Source of the DNA: Sandaracinobacter neustonicus
GTDB lineage: Bacteria; Pseudomonadota; Alphaproteobacteria; Sphingomonadales; Sphingomonadaceae
Direction of reading: 5' to 3'
Length of the DNA: 64,000 nucleotides
Assembly (NCBI RefSeq): GCF_006385875.1
Contig: NZ_VFSU01000011.1
Coordinates: 62,001-126,000 of the forward strand
Each line of letters begins with the position of its first letter. The stretch's first letter is position 1. Positions 1 through 11,233 of this stretch are shown here, piece after piece. Both the position numbers and the translations under genes were made by a program. The notes under the pieces are model-generated. The model was given only the letters and a program-made list of their open reading frames with translations. It was not told the DNA's origin and did no database searches.

Positions 1-850
1 CCGAGGTGATGGCACCGCCGGTGGAGATGCCCGCGTTCTTGATGCCCGAGAGCAGCGTGGTGTCGGGAATGCCGTTGCCGGCCGCCGGTTCCGTGGTGTT
101 GTTGGGGCCGGAGAAGGTGGTGTTTTCCGTCAGCTGGAACTGGCGGCGGCCGGAGAGCGCGCCCGTCTGGCCGTCTCGATCGGAGAAGAACAGCGGCGGC
201 GCGGAGCTGATGCCGACATTGGCGGCGATGTTGCCGCGCCCGTCAGCGAAGTTCTTGCCCGCGGTGACGCTGAGATAATAGTTACCGCGGTCAAGCCGCG
301 AGGACAGGCCGGATTGTGCCCGGATTTCAAGGCCTTCATAATCCCGCTTGGTGATGAAGTTGACGACGCCCGCAACGGCGTCCGAGCCGTACAGCGCGGA
401 GTTGCCGCCGGTGACGACATCCACCCGCTCCACCAGTTCAGACGGGATGGTGTTGACATCGACCGTCTGCTGGCCCGGCTGCGACGAGACATGGCGGCGG
501 CCGTTCTGCAGCACCAGCGTGCGGGCGGTGCCCATGCCGCGCAGATCGAGCGCGCTGATCCCGGCGGTGCCGATGAAGCGGCCGGAGTTCTGGGTGCTGT
601 AGGTGGGCCGGAATTGCGGCATCAGGTTCAGCGTGTCGCCCAGCGACACTTCGCCGGTTTCCCGCAATTCCTGCGCGGTGATCGTAGAGATCGGCACTGC
701 GGAATCGAGGTTGGGCCGGGCGATGCGCGAACCGGTGACGATGATCAGTTCATCGCTGCCGCTTTCGGTGGCGGCCGTTTCCGTCTGGGCGGCAAGAGGC
801 GTGGCTGCGACGGCTGCCAGAGAGGCGCCGAGGAGAAAGATTGAACGCAT
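1..850 (-). CDS. TonB-dependent outer-membrane receptor, N-terminal part (runs off the window)
   Basis: Outer-membrane receptor that would take up a siderophore, vitamin B12 or an oligosaccharide using energy from TonB. Only about the first 283 residues are in the window; the beta-barrel C-terminus lies beyond base 1. The ATG at 848-850 opens a signal peptide (MRSIFLLGASLAAVAATPLAAQ), then a short linker and a TonB-box-like DELIIVTGSRI. The plug domain follows, with the typical stretches ISTITAQELRETG, LDLRGMGTARTLVLQNGRR and VERVDVVTGGNSALYGSDAVAG. The ligand cannot be read from this part. Upstream lies an unusually AT-rich, dyad-rich region that may control it. The energising TonB-ExbBD operon is at 47-49.5 kb. 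Confidence 0.93.
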   Translation of the reverse strand, partial: MRSIFLLGASLAAVAATPLAAQTETAATESGSDELIIVTGSRIARPNLDSAVPISTITAQELRETGEVSLGDTLNLMPQFRPTYSTQNSGRFIGTAGISALDLRGMGTARTLVLQNGRRHVSSQPGQQTVDVNTIPSELVERVDVVTGGNSALYGSDAVAGVVNFITKRDYEGLEIRAQSGLSSRLDRGNYYLSVTAGKNFADGRGNIAANVGISSAPPLFFSDRDGQTGALSGRRQFQLTENTTFSGPNNTTEPAAGNGIPDTTLLSGIKNAGISTGGAITS

Positions 851-1300
851 GAGACTATCCCCGAATCTGTATGTCCGATGAATGAAGGGTGGGGCAGGGG
901 GGAATGTCAGGAAAGCTTAATGTTTCCGCCTTGGCGAGATCAGGAATAGAGTGTTGCGGATTCGTCACATTTATTAAGTCTACAAGAGTAGATAGAATTC
1001 TAATTAAATTGTTAGAATTCTGTGTGTTACATATATGTGATAGCCTCTTAAATAATATTTATTGCGAATGAAATTCAGGAGTATGGGGATACGGTGATGG
1101 AATCCGGATCTGGGAATATTTGTCTTGATCAGAAAATTCCCGGACAAGGCTGGAGAACTTCTGCCCATTCTTTGTGAGCGGGCCGGAGAGCCGACAGGAA
1201 TGCAGGAATCGGCTGTTGCGGGCTATTCCCGCCGGAGTGGTGGCGGGCTATTCCGGGGATGGCGGGAGCCAACGGGGTCTCGTGCCGAAACGGGGGCGAT
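851..1300. other. Intergenic region, AT-rich, probable control region of the receptor gene
   Basis: No convincing gene is seen here. Bases about 950-1080 are strongly AT-rich in an otherwise GC-rich window and hold four short dyads (979-1038, listed separately). A 60-codon open frame at 889-1071 crosses this AT-rich part; it has no ribosome-binding site and no protein-like composition. The rest, 1081-1300, is ordinary GC-rich sequence upstream of the next plus-strand gene. Confidence 0.6.
979..1038. promoter_or_regulatory. Cluster of four short dyads upstream of the TonB-dependent receptor
   Basis: Four inverted repeats follow each other: TCTACaagaGTAGA (979-992), TAGAATTCTA (993-1002), AGAATTCT again (1014-1021, centres 20 bp apart) and ACATATATGT (1029-1038). 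They lie 130-190 bp upstream of the receptor start. A repressor or activator site is an inference from the symmetry and the two-helical-turn spacing. They do not look like a classical Fur box. Confidence 0.4.
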
Positions 1301-1747
1301 ATGAGGTTTCGAGTTTTGGGGCTGATGCTGTTGCTGATGACCCATCCCGCTCCCGCGCAGACTGTCGAGGGGCTGGGCTGGCTGGCCGGGGACTGGGCGG
1401 AGTTGCGTGGCGAGCTGCTGACCGAGGAAAGCTGGATGCCCCCGCGCGGCGGGATGCTGATCGGAATGAATCGGGCGGGAACCGCCGAGCGTGTGGCTAT
1501 GTTCGAGTTCATGCGGATCGCGGCGGGGGAGGGCGGGCGGCTTGCCCTTCATGTGCAGCCGAGAGGCGCGCCTGCTTCGGCGTTTCCGGCGACGGCCTTC
1601 ACCCAAAACTCAATCACCTTCGAAAACGCCGCGCATGATTATCCTCAGCGCATCCGATATTGGCGGGAGGGCGAGGTGCTGATGGCTGAAATCAGTCTGG
1701 CGGATGGCAGCAAGCCGTTCCGCTGGCGGTTCGAGCGGAAGCGCTGA
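1301..1747 (+). CDS. Small secreted DUF6265-like protein
   Basis: About 148 residues. The ATG at 1301 follows a purine-rich stretch and starts a clear signal peptide (MRFRVLGLMLLLMTHPAPAQ), so the longer reading from 1259 is unlikely. The mature part begins VEGLGWLAGDWAELRGE and contains ESWMPPRGGMLIGMNR and ENAAHDYPQRIRYW. This pattern fits small lipocalin-like periplasmic proteins of the DUF6265 type, whose biochemical role is unknown. Its stop overlaps the ATG of the next gene by one base (TGATG), so the two are probably co-transcribed. The family call is from memory of the motif pattern. Confidence 0.75.
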   Translation: MRFRVLGLMLLLMTHPAPAQTVEGLGWLAGDWAELRGELLTEESWMPPRGGMLIGMNRAGTAERVAMFEFMRIAAGEGGRLALHVQPRGAPASAFPATAFTQNSITFENAAHDYPQRIRYWREGEVLMAEISLADGSKPFRWRFERKR

Positions 1748-2514
1748 TGTCGGGTTTGTTGCGCGGGGCTGGGCAGGGACTGTTGCTGGGGCTGTTGCTG
1801 ACGGCGGGGGCGGCGGCGGATGCAGGCCCTGCCGACATAGCAAAGGCGCTGGCGGCCCCGCTACGGCCCGCTGCCGAGCGGGCGGCGGATGCCCGGCGGA
1901 GACCTGCCGAGGTGTTGGCGCTGTTCCGGCTTGGGCCTGGTCAGCGGGTTCTCGATATGGTGGCGGGCACGGGTTACTACAGCCGCCTGATTGCGGATGT
2001 GGTGGGGCCGACGGGCATGGTGTTCGCCCATTCTACCGAAGGGCTGATTGCGGTGGATGAACTGCAACCCGGATGGTCTGTGTTGAAGCGGCAGCATCCC
2101 AATGTGCGGCTGATTCTGGGCTATCCGGACAGGATGCGGCTGCCGGACCGGATCGACCGGGTGCTGTTCCATATGTGCATCCACGATCTGTGGTGGGAAG
2201 ATGCGCAATATCGCATTCCGCGCATGGATCCCGAAAAGGCGCTGAAGAAGGTGTATGATGCCATGGTGCGGGGCGGGCTGGTGCTGGTGGTGGACCATCG
2301 GGCAAAGGCGGGCGCGGAACCGCGTGGCGAAACGTTGGCGCACCACCGTATCGATCCGGCGCTGGTGAAGGCCGAAATGGCGAAGGCGGGCTTCGTGCTG
2401 GAGGCGGAATCCGACGTGCTGGCCAACCCTGAGGATGATCTGACGCGGATCGTGTATGATCCGGCGATCCGGGGGCGGACGGATCGGTTTGTGCAGTTGT
2501 ATCGGAGGCCTTGA
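1747..2514 (+). CDS. Exported class I methyltransferase-like protein (COG4798 type)
   Basis: About 255 residues. The N-terminus (LLLGLLLTAGAAADA) reads as a signal peptide. A Rossmann SAM-binding core follows: LGPGQRVLDMVAGTGYYSRLIAD carries the glycine-rich motif I, then a long helical part with VRGGLVLVVDHRAK and AHHRIDPALVKAEMAKAGF near the C-terminus. This fits predicted periplasmic methyltransferases, an odd class because S-adenosylmethionine is cytoplasmic. The expected glycine-rich DxGxGxG is changed to DMVAGTG. It overlaps the DUF6265-like gene by one base. Substrate unknown; methyltransferase activity is not certain. Confidence 0.8.
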   Translation: MSGLLRGAGQGLLLGLLLTAGAAADAGPADIAKALAAPLRPAAERAADARRRPAEVLALFRLGPGQRVLDMVAGTGYYSRLIADVVGPTGMVFAHSTEGLIAVDELQPGWSVLKRQHPNVRLILGYPDRMRLPDRIDRVLFHMCIHDLWWEDAQYRIPRMDPEKALKKVYDAMVRGGLVLVVDHRAKAGAEPRGETLAHHRIDPALVKAEMAKAGFVLEAESDVLANPEDDLTRIVYDPAIRGRTDRFVQLYRRP

Positions 2515-2540
2515 GCGGGGTGGTTGTGTTGAGTGATTGA

Positions 2541-2583
2541 AGGGGCGCTGCCCCTTCACCCCGGCAGGGGCGTGACGCCCCTG
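2541..2583. repeat. Double hairpin repeat, GGTGCAGG family
   Basis: AGGGGCgctGCCCCT (2541-2555) is followed by CAGGGGCGTgACGCCCCTG (2565-2583) and then CACCCCC. The same arrangement recurs at 43774-43818, 41 kb away, which suggests a dispersed intergenic repeat. It could also help end the transcript of the gene ending at 2514. Confidence 0.65.
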
Positions 2584-2604
2584 CACCCCCGGACTTTTTC
2601 TTAG

Positions 2605-2626
2605 CCCCTCCCCTTGAGGGGAGGGG
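2605..2626. repeat. Short palindromic repeat
   Basis: CCCCTCCCC-ttga-GGGGAGGGG forms a 9-bp stem with a 4-base loop. Such elements are common between genes in sphingomonads. Confidence 0.5.
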
Positions 2627-2716
2627 TTGGGGTGGGGGCGATCCGCTGGGCGCGAGGGTGGTGTTTATTGCCTGCGACGCTTTGGGGGCGTGTCCCGCCC
2701 ACTTCTCCACACGTCG

Positions 2717-2793
2717 CCCCGGACTTGATCCGGGGCCCCGCTTTTCTGCTGCGACGTTGGAGAAGGCAGCTGGACCCCGGATCAAGTCCGGGG
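2717..2793. repeat. Inverted pair of a 19-bp palindromic repeat
   Basis: The unit CCCCGGACTTGATCCGGGG at 2717-2735 is itself nearly palindromic and recurs in inverted orientation at 2775-2793, 39 bp later. The pair could fold into one long stem or two short ones. It resembles REP-type intergenic elements known from alphaproteobacteria. Confidence 0.65.
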
Positions 2794-3043
2794 TGACGGT
2801 TGTGGGTGTGGGGAGTTTGGTGGATCAGGCCGGGCGTTGCTCCCCTCTCTCCAACTCTCTCCCCGGCGGGGAGAGAGAGTCTTCGTCGCGCTTGTTAGGA
2901 TGTCAGAGGATCTGGCCCGGCGGGGACACCCCCTCTCCATCTCTCCCCCTTGCAGAGGAAGATGGCCTCGTAGCGCCGCAGGCAATCGAATCTGATCAAG
3001 CCCACAACGCTGGAGTTTGGGCACAGTGCTAATTTTGAGGGTG

Positions 3044-3085
3044 CAGGGAAATCATTTCCCTGCCGGGTGCAGGGCAGAGCCCTGC
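3044..3085. repeat. Double hairpin repeat, GGTGCAGG family
   Basis: Two hairpins in a row, each preceded by GGTG: CAGGGAAATcATTTCCCTG (3044-3062) and GCAGGGCagaGCCCTGC (3069-3085). The stem sequences differ but the GGTGCAGG head is shared with the copies at 43.8-44.0 kb. They lie just past the end of the atp operon. Confidence 0.55.
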
Positions 3086-3150
3086 CCGCCGGAGGCGCAA
3101 ACCCTGCCCGCAAATACCTTACCTGCCGAGCGCGCCCGGCAAGCGCCCCA

Positions 3151-3422
3151 TCAGTGCGTCGTCACCGGCTCCAGCTTTTCGGCGAGGATGGTGAGGCCTT
3201 TTTCCGAGACTTCCGCGAAACCGCCTTCGATGTGGATGCGTTCCGGCGTGTCTCCGGCGGCGGTGTAGACTGCGATTTCGCCGGTGCGGATGGTGCTCAT
3301 CATGGGGGCGTGGCCGGCGAGGACGGCGAAGTCGCCCTCTGTGCCGGGGACGACGACCATGTGCACCGGGCCGGAGCGGACGAGCCGCTCCGGGGAGACC
3401 AGTTCGAAGTGCAGGGCCGCCA

Positions 3423-3423
<1 letters not shown>
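3151..3423 (-). CDS. atpC: ATP synthase F1 epsilon subunit
   Basis: Ninety residues, shorter than the usual 130-140. Only the N-terminal beta-sandwich is present ([52 protein letters not shown]). The C-terminal helical hairpin that inhibits ATP hydrolysis in E. coli is missing; short epsilon subunits are known in alphaproteobacteria. It is the last gene of the F1 operon. Its ATG shares one base with the atpD stop, indicating translational coupling. The subunit sits on the central stalk beside gamma. Confidence 0.96.
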
Positions 3424-5296
<1,873 letters not shown>

Positions 5297-5307
5297 CGGT
5301 CAGGCTC

Positions 5308-6186
5308 CTACAGCGCTTCCGCACCGGAGATGATTTCGATCAGCTCCTTGGTGATCGCGGCCTGACGGCTGCGGTTATATTCGATGGTGAGCTTCTTGAT
5401 GAGGTCTCCGGCGTTGCGCGTGGCATTGTCCATCGCCGTCATCGAAGCGCCCTGTTCACCGGCGACATTTTCCAGCAGACCCTTGAAGATCTGGATCTTG
5501 ATGTTGCGCGGGAGAAGGTCGGCGAGGATGGCTTCCTCGTCCGGCTCATATTCCACCACGGCCCCGCTGTTCGTGACACCCGCGTCTGCCGGGACGGGGA
5601 CGGGGATGATCTGCTGCGCGGTGGGTTCCTGCAGCAGGGCTGTGCGGAACTTGGAATAGAACAGCGTGGCGACGTCGAAATCGCCGGCCTCATAGAGCGC
5701 GAACACCCGCCCCGCGATTTCATCGGCCTGCACGAAGCCGATGCTGCGGAAGCCGCTGGTGTCGTAATAATCGATCACCTGCTTGCCATATTGGCGGATC
5801 AGGCCGGAGCGAGCCTTGCGGCCCACCAGCAGCATCTTCACCGTCTTGCCCTCGGCCAGAAGCGCTTCGGCATGGTTGCGGGCGGCCTTGACGATGTTGG
5901 CGTTGAACGCGCCCGCGAGGCCGCGATCCGCTGCCATCACCACCAGCAGATGCACCTGATCCCGGCCGGACCCGGCCAGCAGGCGCGGGGCCGTGCTGCT
6001 GCCGCCCACCTTGGTGGCGAGGCTGGACACCACACCTTCAAGCCGTTCGGCATAGGGGCGCGCGGCTTCCGCCGCGGCCTGCGCCCGGCGCAGTTTCGCG
6101 GCGGCCACCATCTGCTTGGCCTTGGTGATCTTCTGGGTCGATTTGACCGAGCTGATCCGGAGTTTCAGTTCCTTGAGCGTTGCCAC
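5308..6186 (-). CDS. atpG: ATP synthase F1 gamma subunit
   Basis: Rotating central-stalk subunit, 292 residues. The N-terminal coiled-coil helix begins [35 protein letters not shown]. The C-terminal helix ends [46 protein letters not shown], the family signature. Full length. It lies 13 bp after atpA; the next gene downstream is the Ohr-like gene instead of the usual atpD. Confidence 0.98.
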   Translation of the reverse strand: MATLKELKLRISSVKSTQKITKAKQMVAAAKLRRAQAAAEAARPYAERLEGVVSSLATKVGGSSTAPRLLAGSGRDQVHLLVVMAADRGLAGAFNANIVKAARNHAEALLAEGKTVKMLLVGRKARSGLIRQYGKQVIDYYDTSGFRSIGFVQADEIAGRVFALYEAGDFDVATLFYSKFRTALLQEPTAQQIIPVPVPADAGVTNSGAVVEYEPDEEAILADLLPRNIKIQIFKGLLENVAGEQGASMTAMDNATRNAGDLIKKLTIEYNRSRQAAITKELIEIISGAEAL

Positions 6187-6199
6187 AGCTCAGCGATCC

Positions 6200-7729
<1,530 letters not shown>

Positions 7730-7732
7730 CTC

Positions 7733-8302
7733 TTATTGGCCTTTCATTTGCTGACCCAGACGTTCCAGCCGGGTCTTGATGCTGCTGTCGATTTGTTCGG
7801 AACCGATGCGGACGATGAGGCCGCCGAGGATCGCGGGATCCACGGTGACGTCGACCGCGATGGTGCGGCCCGTGCGGGCCTTGAGCTTGGTTTCCAGCGC
7901 CTTTTTCTGCGCGGCCGTCAGCTTGTGCGCGGCGGTCACCTGCGCGGTGGTGCTGCCCTTCCATGCGGACAGCATCACCTCATACTGGCGGATCACATCG
8001 CCCAGCAGGGCGAGGCGGCCGTTTTCGGCCAGCACGCCGAGGAAGCGGGTGGTGAGATCCGAGAGGCCGAACGAGGCGGCCAGCGCGGCGACGGCCTTTC
8101 CGGCCTGTTCGCGGCTGACGCCCGGCGAGGTGGTGAGGGTGCGGAAATCCGCCGATTCGGCGAGCGCGGCCTTCAGCGTGGCGAGATCCTTCGCCGTCGC
8201 ATCCAGAGCCTTGCCGGTTTGGGCGAGATCGAAAAGGGCGGCCGCATAGCGCCCCGGGAGACCCGCCGCCGCCACAGACACGCGCATGTTGTTCAGATCC
8301 AC
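7733..8302 (-). CDS. atpH: ATP synthase F1 delta subunit (OSCP)
   Basis: Peripheral-stalk subunit joining F1 to the b subunits. About 189 residues with the GTG start at 8302, which has AAGAGG six bases upstream. An in-frame ATG at 8287 gives 184 residues and is the alternative. The family pattern is clear: GRYAAALFDLAQTGK near the start, LAENGRLALLGDVIRQYEVM in the middle, and GGLIVRIGSEQIDSSIKTRLERLGQQMKG at the end. First gene of the F1 operon, as usual in alphaproteobacteria. The F0 genes are not in the window. A small hairpin (8333-8350) lies in its leader. Confidence 0.94.
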   Translation of the reverse strand: MDLNNMRVSVAAAGLPGRYAAALFDLAQTGKALDATAKDLATLKAALAESADFRTLTTSPGVSREQAGKAVAALAASFGLSDLTTRFLGVLAENGRLALLGDVIRQYEVMLSAWKGSTTAQVTAAHKLTAAQKKALETKLKARTGRTIAVDVTVDPAILGGLIVRIGSEQIDSSIKTRLERLGQQMKGQ

Positions 8303-8580
8303 CAACTGCCTCTTGTCGTTCTGGGGCCTGACCCGTTCCTGCGGGAACGGAAGGCCGGATGTGTCTGGCATCCGCCGCAGGCCGTGAAGCGATGCGCGAA
8401 TGCGGGAAAATCTGGTCAAGCGAAAGCAATGGCCGTCATATGCCGCCCTCAGCCTGCGCGCGGGCCGTAGCATGGGGTTTCCGGATTGCCAAGCGGCACA
8501 GGCGGTTGACCCGACCCCGACTTTGGCCGGGCTTCGCAGAACAGCCATGCAGAGATGTTCAGCCGCGTATGCAGAGGCGC

Positions 8581-9147
8581 TCAGCCGCGCTTTCGCTTCA
8601 GGATCAGATAGGCCGCGCCCGATCCGCCGTGCCGGGGATGGGCGCGGCGAACGGCGGCAATGCGGCTGGAGAGGCCGTCTTCCCCCAGCCAGCGCGGCAG
8701 ATCGGCGCGAATCGCCCCGCGTGTGGGGCGGCCCTCCATCAGATCAGCCGGAGACGGGCCGGGGTTGTGGCCCTTGCCGGTGATGACGAGGATGACGCGC
8801 AGGCCCCGCGCCTCTGCGTCTGCGACGCGGCTGTAGAGAAGGTGGCGCGCCTGTTCGCGGCGCAGGCCGTGCAGATCGATGACGATATCCGGCGTGAGTT
8901 TGCCCGAGGTGATGCGGTTATCCCAGCTGGAATCGAGCGTTTCGCTGGGTGGGCGTGCGGCCGAGGGGAGGGGAGAGGGGGCAGCGCGCGCCTTTACCGC
9001 GCCGACGCGGTGACGATCCACTTTTGGGGGAAGAACGGGCGCAGGGCCGGGCGGCGTTTCCACCGGCTGATGCGGGTGCAGCGGCTTCACGGTGGCGGCG
9101 ACGAGGGCCCAGAGCGCCTGTTCGTCGGGCGCCAGCCGACGGCTCAT
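8581..9147 (-). CDS. Smr-domain protein
   Basis: About 188 residues. The C-terminal half is an Smr (small MutS-related) domain: TPDIVIDLHGLRREQARHLL carries the DLHG motif and VILVITGKGHNPG the GKG motif, followed by the conserved ending GGSGAAYLILKRK. The N-terminal 85 residues are proline/alanine-rich and likely disordered. Smr domains are nucleases acting on nicked or branched DNA or on RNA; the substrate here is unknown. Its start overlaps the stop of mltA by four bases (ATGA), so Tim44-like, mltA and smr form one operon. Confidence 0.92.
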   Translation of the reverse strand: MSRRLAPDEQALWALVAATVKPLHPHQPVETPPGPAPVLPPKVDRHRVGAVKARAAPSPLPSAARPPSETLDSSWDNRITSGKLTPDIVIDLHGLRREQARHLLYSRVADAEARGLRVILVITGKGHNPGPSPADLMEGRPTRGAIRADLPRWLGEDGLSSRIAAVRRAHPRHGGSGAAYLILKRKRG

Positions 9148-10301
9148 TGTTGCAAGCGCTGCGCGGCGGCGTTGGGCAGCAGGATTCGCGCTTCCAGCGG
9201 GGCGGCCAGCGGGCCTGCCTTGCGCCCGGCTTCCGCGCCTGCGCCGAAGAAGATGTCGTAGCGGTTCGGCCCCTTGATCGCGCCGCCGGTGTCAGACGCG
9301 ACCAGCAGGCGGCGGAAGGGCTGGCCGTCCACCATGGTTTCCACCCACACCGGCGCGCCGAGCGGGGTGGCGGCCGGGTCTGTCGCGGCATTGGCTTCGG
9401 CGATCAGCGGCACGCCCAGCGCGCCGATGGGGCCGTCGATACTGTCCGGCAGTTTGCGGAAGAAGATGTAGCTGGGGTTTTCCCGCATCAGCGCCGCGCC
9501 TTCGGCCGGGTTGGCGCGCAGCCACGCCTTGATTTCGGCCATGCCCGGTTTCGGCAGGATGCCGCGATCTTTCAGCAGCTTGCCGATGGCGACATATTGG
9601 TGGCCGTTCTGCCCGTCATAGCCGATGCGCAGCACCTTGCCGTCTGGCATGCCCAACCGGCCGGAGCCTTGAATTTGCAGGAAGAAAAAGTCCACCGGGT
9701 CTGCTGCCCAGGCCAGTTCGAGGCCGCGTTTGGCGAAGGCCCCGGTTTCGATGGCGGCGCGGTCCGGTGCGCGGACGACACGGTTGCCTTTCACCACGCC
9801 GCGAATGGTGCCGCCTGTGATCGCCCAGTCTTTCAGGTTCAGGTCCACCAGTTCGGGCGGGCGGGCCAGCACCGGGGCGGCACCGGGGGCGGCCGCATAA
9901 AGCCCTGCGATCTCCGGCTCGAAATAACCGGTGGCGAGGCCTTTGCCGTCATTCAGGACAACGGGCGTGAAATGGCGGGCGAAGAAGCTGGCGGGGTTGC
10001 TGTCTGTGTCTGCGCAAGCGGCGGCCCAGTCGGCCGGGGTGGTGAGGCCGGAGCTGTCTTCGCGCTTCAGCAGGCGGGGGCAGGCGCGGCGGAAGGCTTC
10101 CAGTGCGGCGGGCGTGGCGCTGAACCCCGCGATGGGGCCTGCGGTACGGGCAATGATTTCGACAGTGGCTGGCGGTGCTGGCGGAGCAACCGGCGTGCCG
10201 ATGGCGGCCGGTTGCTGCGGCGTTGCGCAGGCAGCCAGCAGAGACAGTAAAGGCAGGAGCAGCGCGGCAGGCGCGCCTGCCCGCCGCAGGGGCAGGCTCA
10301 C
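9144..10301 (-). CDS. mltA: Membrane-bound lytic murein transglycosylase A
   Basis: Cleaves peptidoglycan between MurNAc and GlcNAc, forming 1,6-anhydro ends. About 385 residues. The GTG at 10301 is preferred because it forms a GTGA overlap with the Tim44-like gene. It opens a lipoprotein signal with lipobox LLAAC, so the product should be lipid-anchored. MltA features: TGYFEPEIAG, the central FFLQIQGSGRLGMPDGKVLRIGYDGQNGH, and the 3D-domain ASDTGGAIKGPNRYDIFFGAG with the catalytic aspartate region. Operon partner of the Tim44-like protein and Smr. Confidence 0.95.
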   Translation of the reverse strand: MSLPLRRAGAPAALLLPLLSLLAACATPQQPAAIGTPVAPPAPPATVEIIARTAGPIAGFSATPAALEAFRRACPRLLKREDSSGLTTPADWAAACADTDSNPASFFARHFTPVVLNDGKGLATGYFEPEIAGLYAAAPGAAPVLARPPELVDLNLKDWAITGGTIRGVVKGNRVVRAPDRAAIETGAFAKRGLELAWAADPVDFFFLQIQGSGRLGMPDGKVLRIGYDGQNGHQYVAIGKLLKDRGILPKPGMAEIKAWLRANPAEGAALMRENPSYIFFRKLPDSIDGPIGALGVPLIAEANAATDPAATPLGAPVWVETMVDGQPFRRLLVASDTGGAIKGPNRYDIFFGAGAEAGRKAGPLAAPLEARILLPNAAAQRLQQ

Positions 10302-10969
10302 TCGTCTTCGTCGGTGGCGACGAGCAGCCAGGCCGGATCGGCCGAGGCGGTGTGGCGGCTGAACGTCCACAGATCGTGGGTTTCCACCGACTTCGCCGGA
10401 TCGCCCGCAATCACCCGGCCTTCGGCATCGCGGGTGACGGTGACGATTTCGGCATCGAAGCGCACCGTCACTTCGGCCATCGCCCCGTTCATGTGCGCGC
10501 CGACGATCTGCGCGCGATCCACTTGCAGCAGGCGGTTCTCGACGCGCTCCCCCTCAGCCTTGCGGGCGGCGATGGCGGCGCGGAAATTGTCCAGCATTTC
10601 ATCGGAAACCAGATCGGCGAGTTGCTCCGCATCGCCCTTCCAGAAGCTTTCCAGCACCATGGCATAGGCGCCTTGCGCGCCCGCCACGAAGCGTTCCGGG
10701 GAAAAGTTGCGATCCGCGCGGGCGATCAGTTCAAGGCCGGGGCGCACATCCGGGGCGATATCGGCGGGCAGATCGATGGCGATGGGCGATTCGGCTTCGC
10801 TGCGCGAACGGCCTGCCGGTCGCAGCGCATCCGGACCTGCGGGGCGATAGGGATCGGCCACGGGCTTTTCATGGCCGGTGCGGCGGCCGAGCACATGGTA
10901 GAGCCGCAGGCCGATGAAGCCTGCCAGCATCGCCAGAAAGAAAATCTCGACCCAACCGCTCTGCATCAT
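10298..10969 (-). CDS. Tim44/TimA-like inner-membrane protein
   Basis: About 223 residues from the ATG at 10969 (preceded by an AAGG-type site); the longer frame from 11059 lacks sense. One N-terminal membrane helix (WVEIFFLAMLAGFIGLRLY) is followed by a charged linker. The Tim44-like domain covers about residues 85-220: FSPERFVAGAQGAYAMVLESFWKGD, LADLVSDEMLDNFRAAI, and the ending SVETHDLWTFSRH. Relatives are bacterial cousins of mitochondrial Tim44; their role is not settled. First gene of a three-gene operon with mltA and smr, divergent from secB. Confidence 0.9.
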   Translation of the reverse strand: MMQSGWVEIFFLAMLAGFIGLRLYHVLGRRTGHEKPVADPYRPAGPDALRPAGRSRSEAESPIAIDLPADIAPDVRPGLELIARADRNFSPERFVAGAQGAYAMVLESFWKGDAEQLADLVSDEMLDNFRAAIAARKAEGERVENRLLQVDRAQIVGAHMNGAMAEVTVRFDAEIVTVTRDAEGRVIAGDPAKSVETHDLWTFSRHTASADPAWLLVATDEDE

Positions 10970-11053
10970 TCCGTCGCCTTGATCTGCCTTTCTTCCTTCC
11001 CACAGGAAGGGGCGGGCTGCAATGGCCCACAGCCGTGCTTTACGGTCGCGCGG

Positions 11054-11073
11054 GCACAAGTTGCAACTTGTGC
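11054..11073. promoter_or_regulatory. Perfect 20-bp palindrome between the Tim44-like gene and secB
   Basis: GCACAAGTTGCAACTTGTGC equals its own reverse complement over all 20 bases. It is 85 bp upstream of the Tim44-like start and 160 bp upstream of secB. Perfect symmetry of this length points to a dimeric regulator site or a cruciform; which regulator is unknown. A transcript would fold it into a stem with no real loop, so a terminator is unlikely. Confidence 0.6.
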
Positions 11074-11233
11074 GTCAAGAAATAGGCATGTCTGCCATCT
11101 TCGCAACCCCGCCGAAGGAACGGGGCCGTGCCGCTGACACCATCTGCCGCAACTTGCGGTTCCGGCGCTCCGCTGCTAGCCCGCGCGGCAAAGTCACAAT
11201 AGGGCGCAAGCGCCCCCGAGCCGAGAGCCAATC

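Larger units (their letters stand above)
2515..3150. other. Long intergenic stretch made largely of hairpin repeats
   Basis: No gene is supported in these roughly 640 bp between the convergent methyltransferase-like gene and atpC. Open frames here are repeat-rich and proline/arginine-rich. The stretch contains at least three kinds of self-complementary repeat (2541-2583, 2605-2626, 2717-2793, 3044-3085), listed separately. Pyrimidine-rich blocks at about 2850-2960 look like further degenerate copies. Confidence 0.7.

Noticed and set aside
889-1071. 60-codon frame in the AT-rich intergenic region
   Set aside because: No ribosome-binding site, odd composition, and it covers the dyad-rich control region.
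2515-3150. CRISPR array
   Set aside because: The repeats are palindromic intergenic elements of differing sequence, without regular spacing or unique spacers. No CRISPR array or cas gene was seen in the window.
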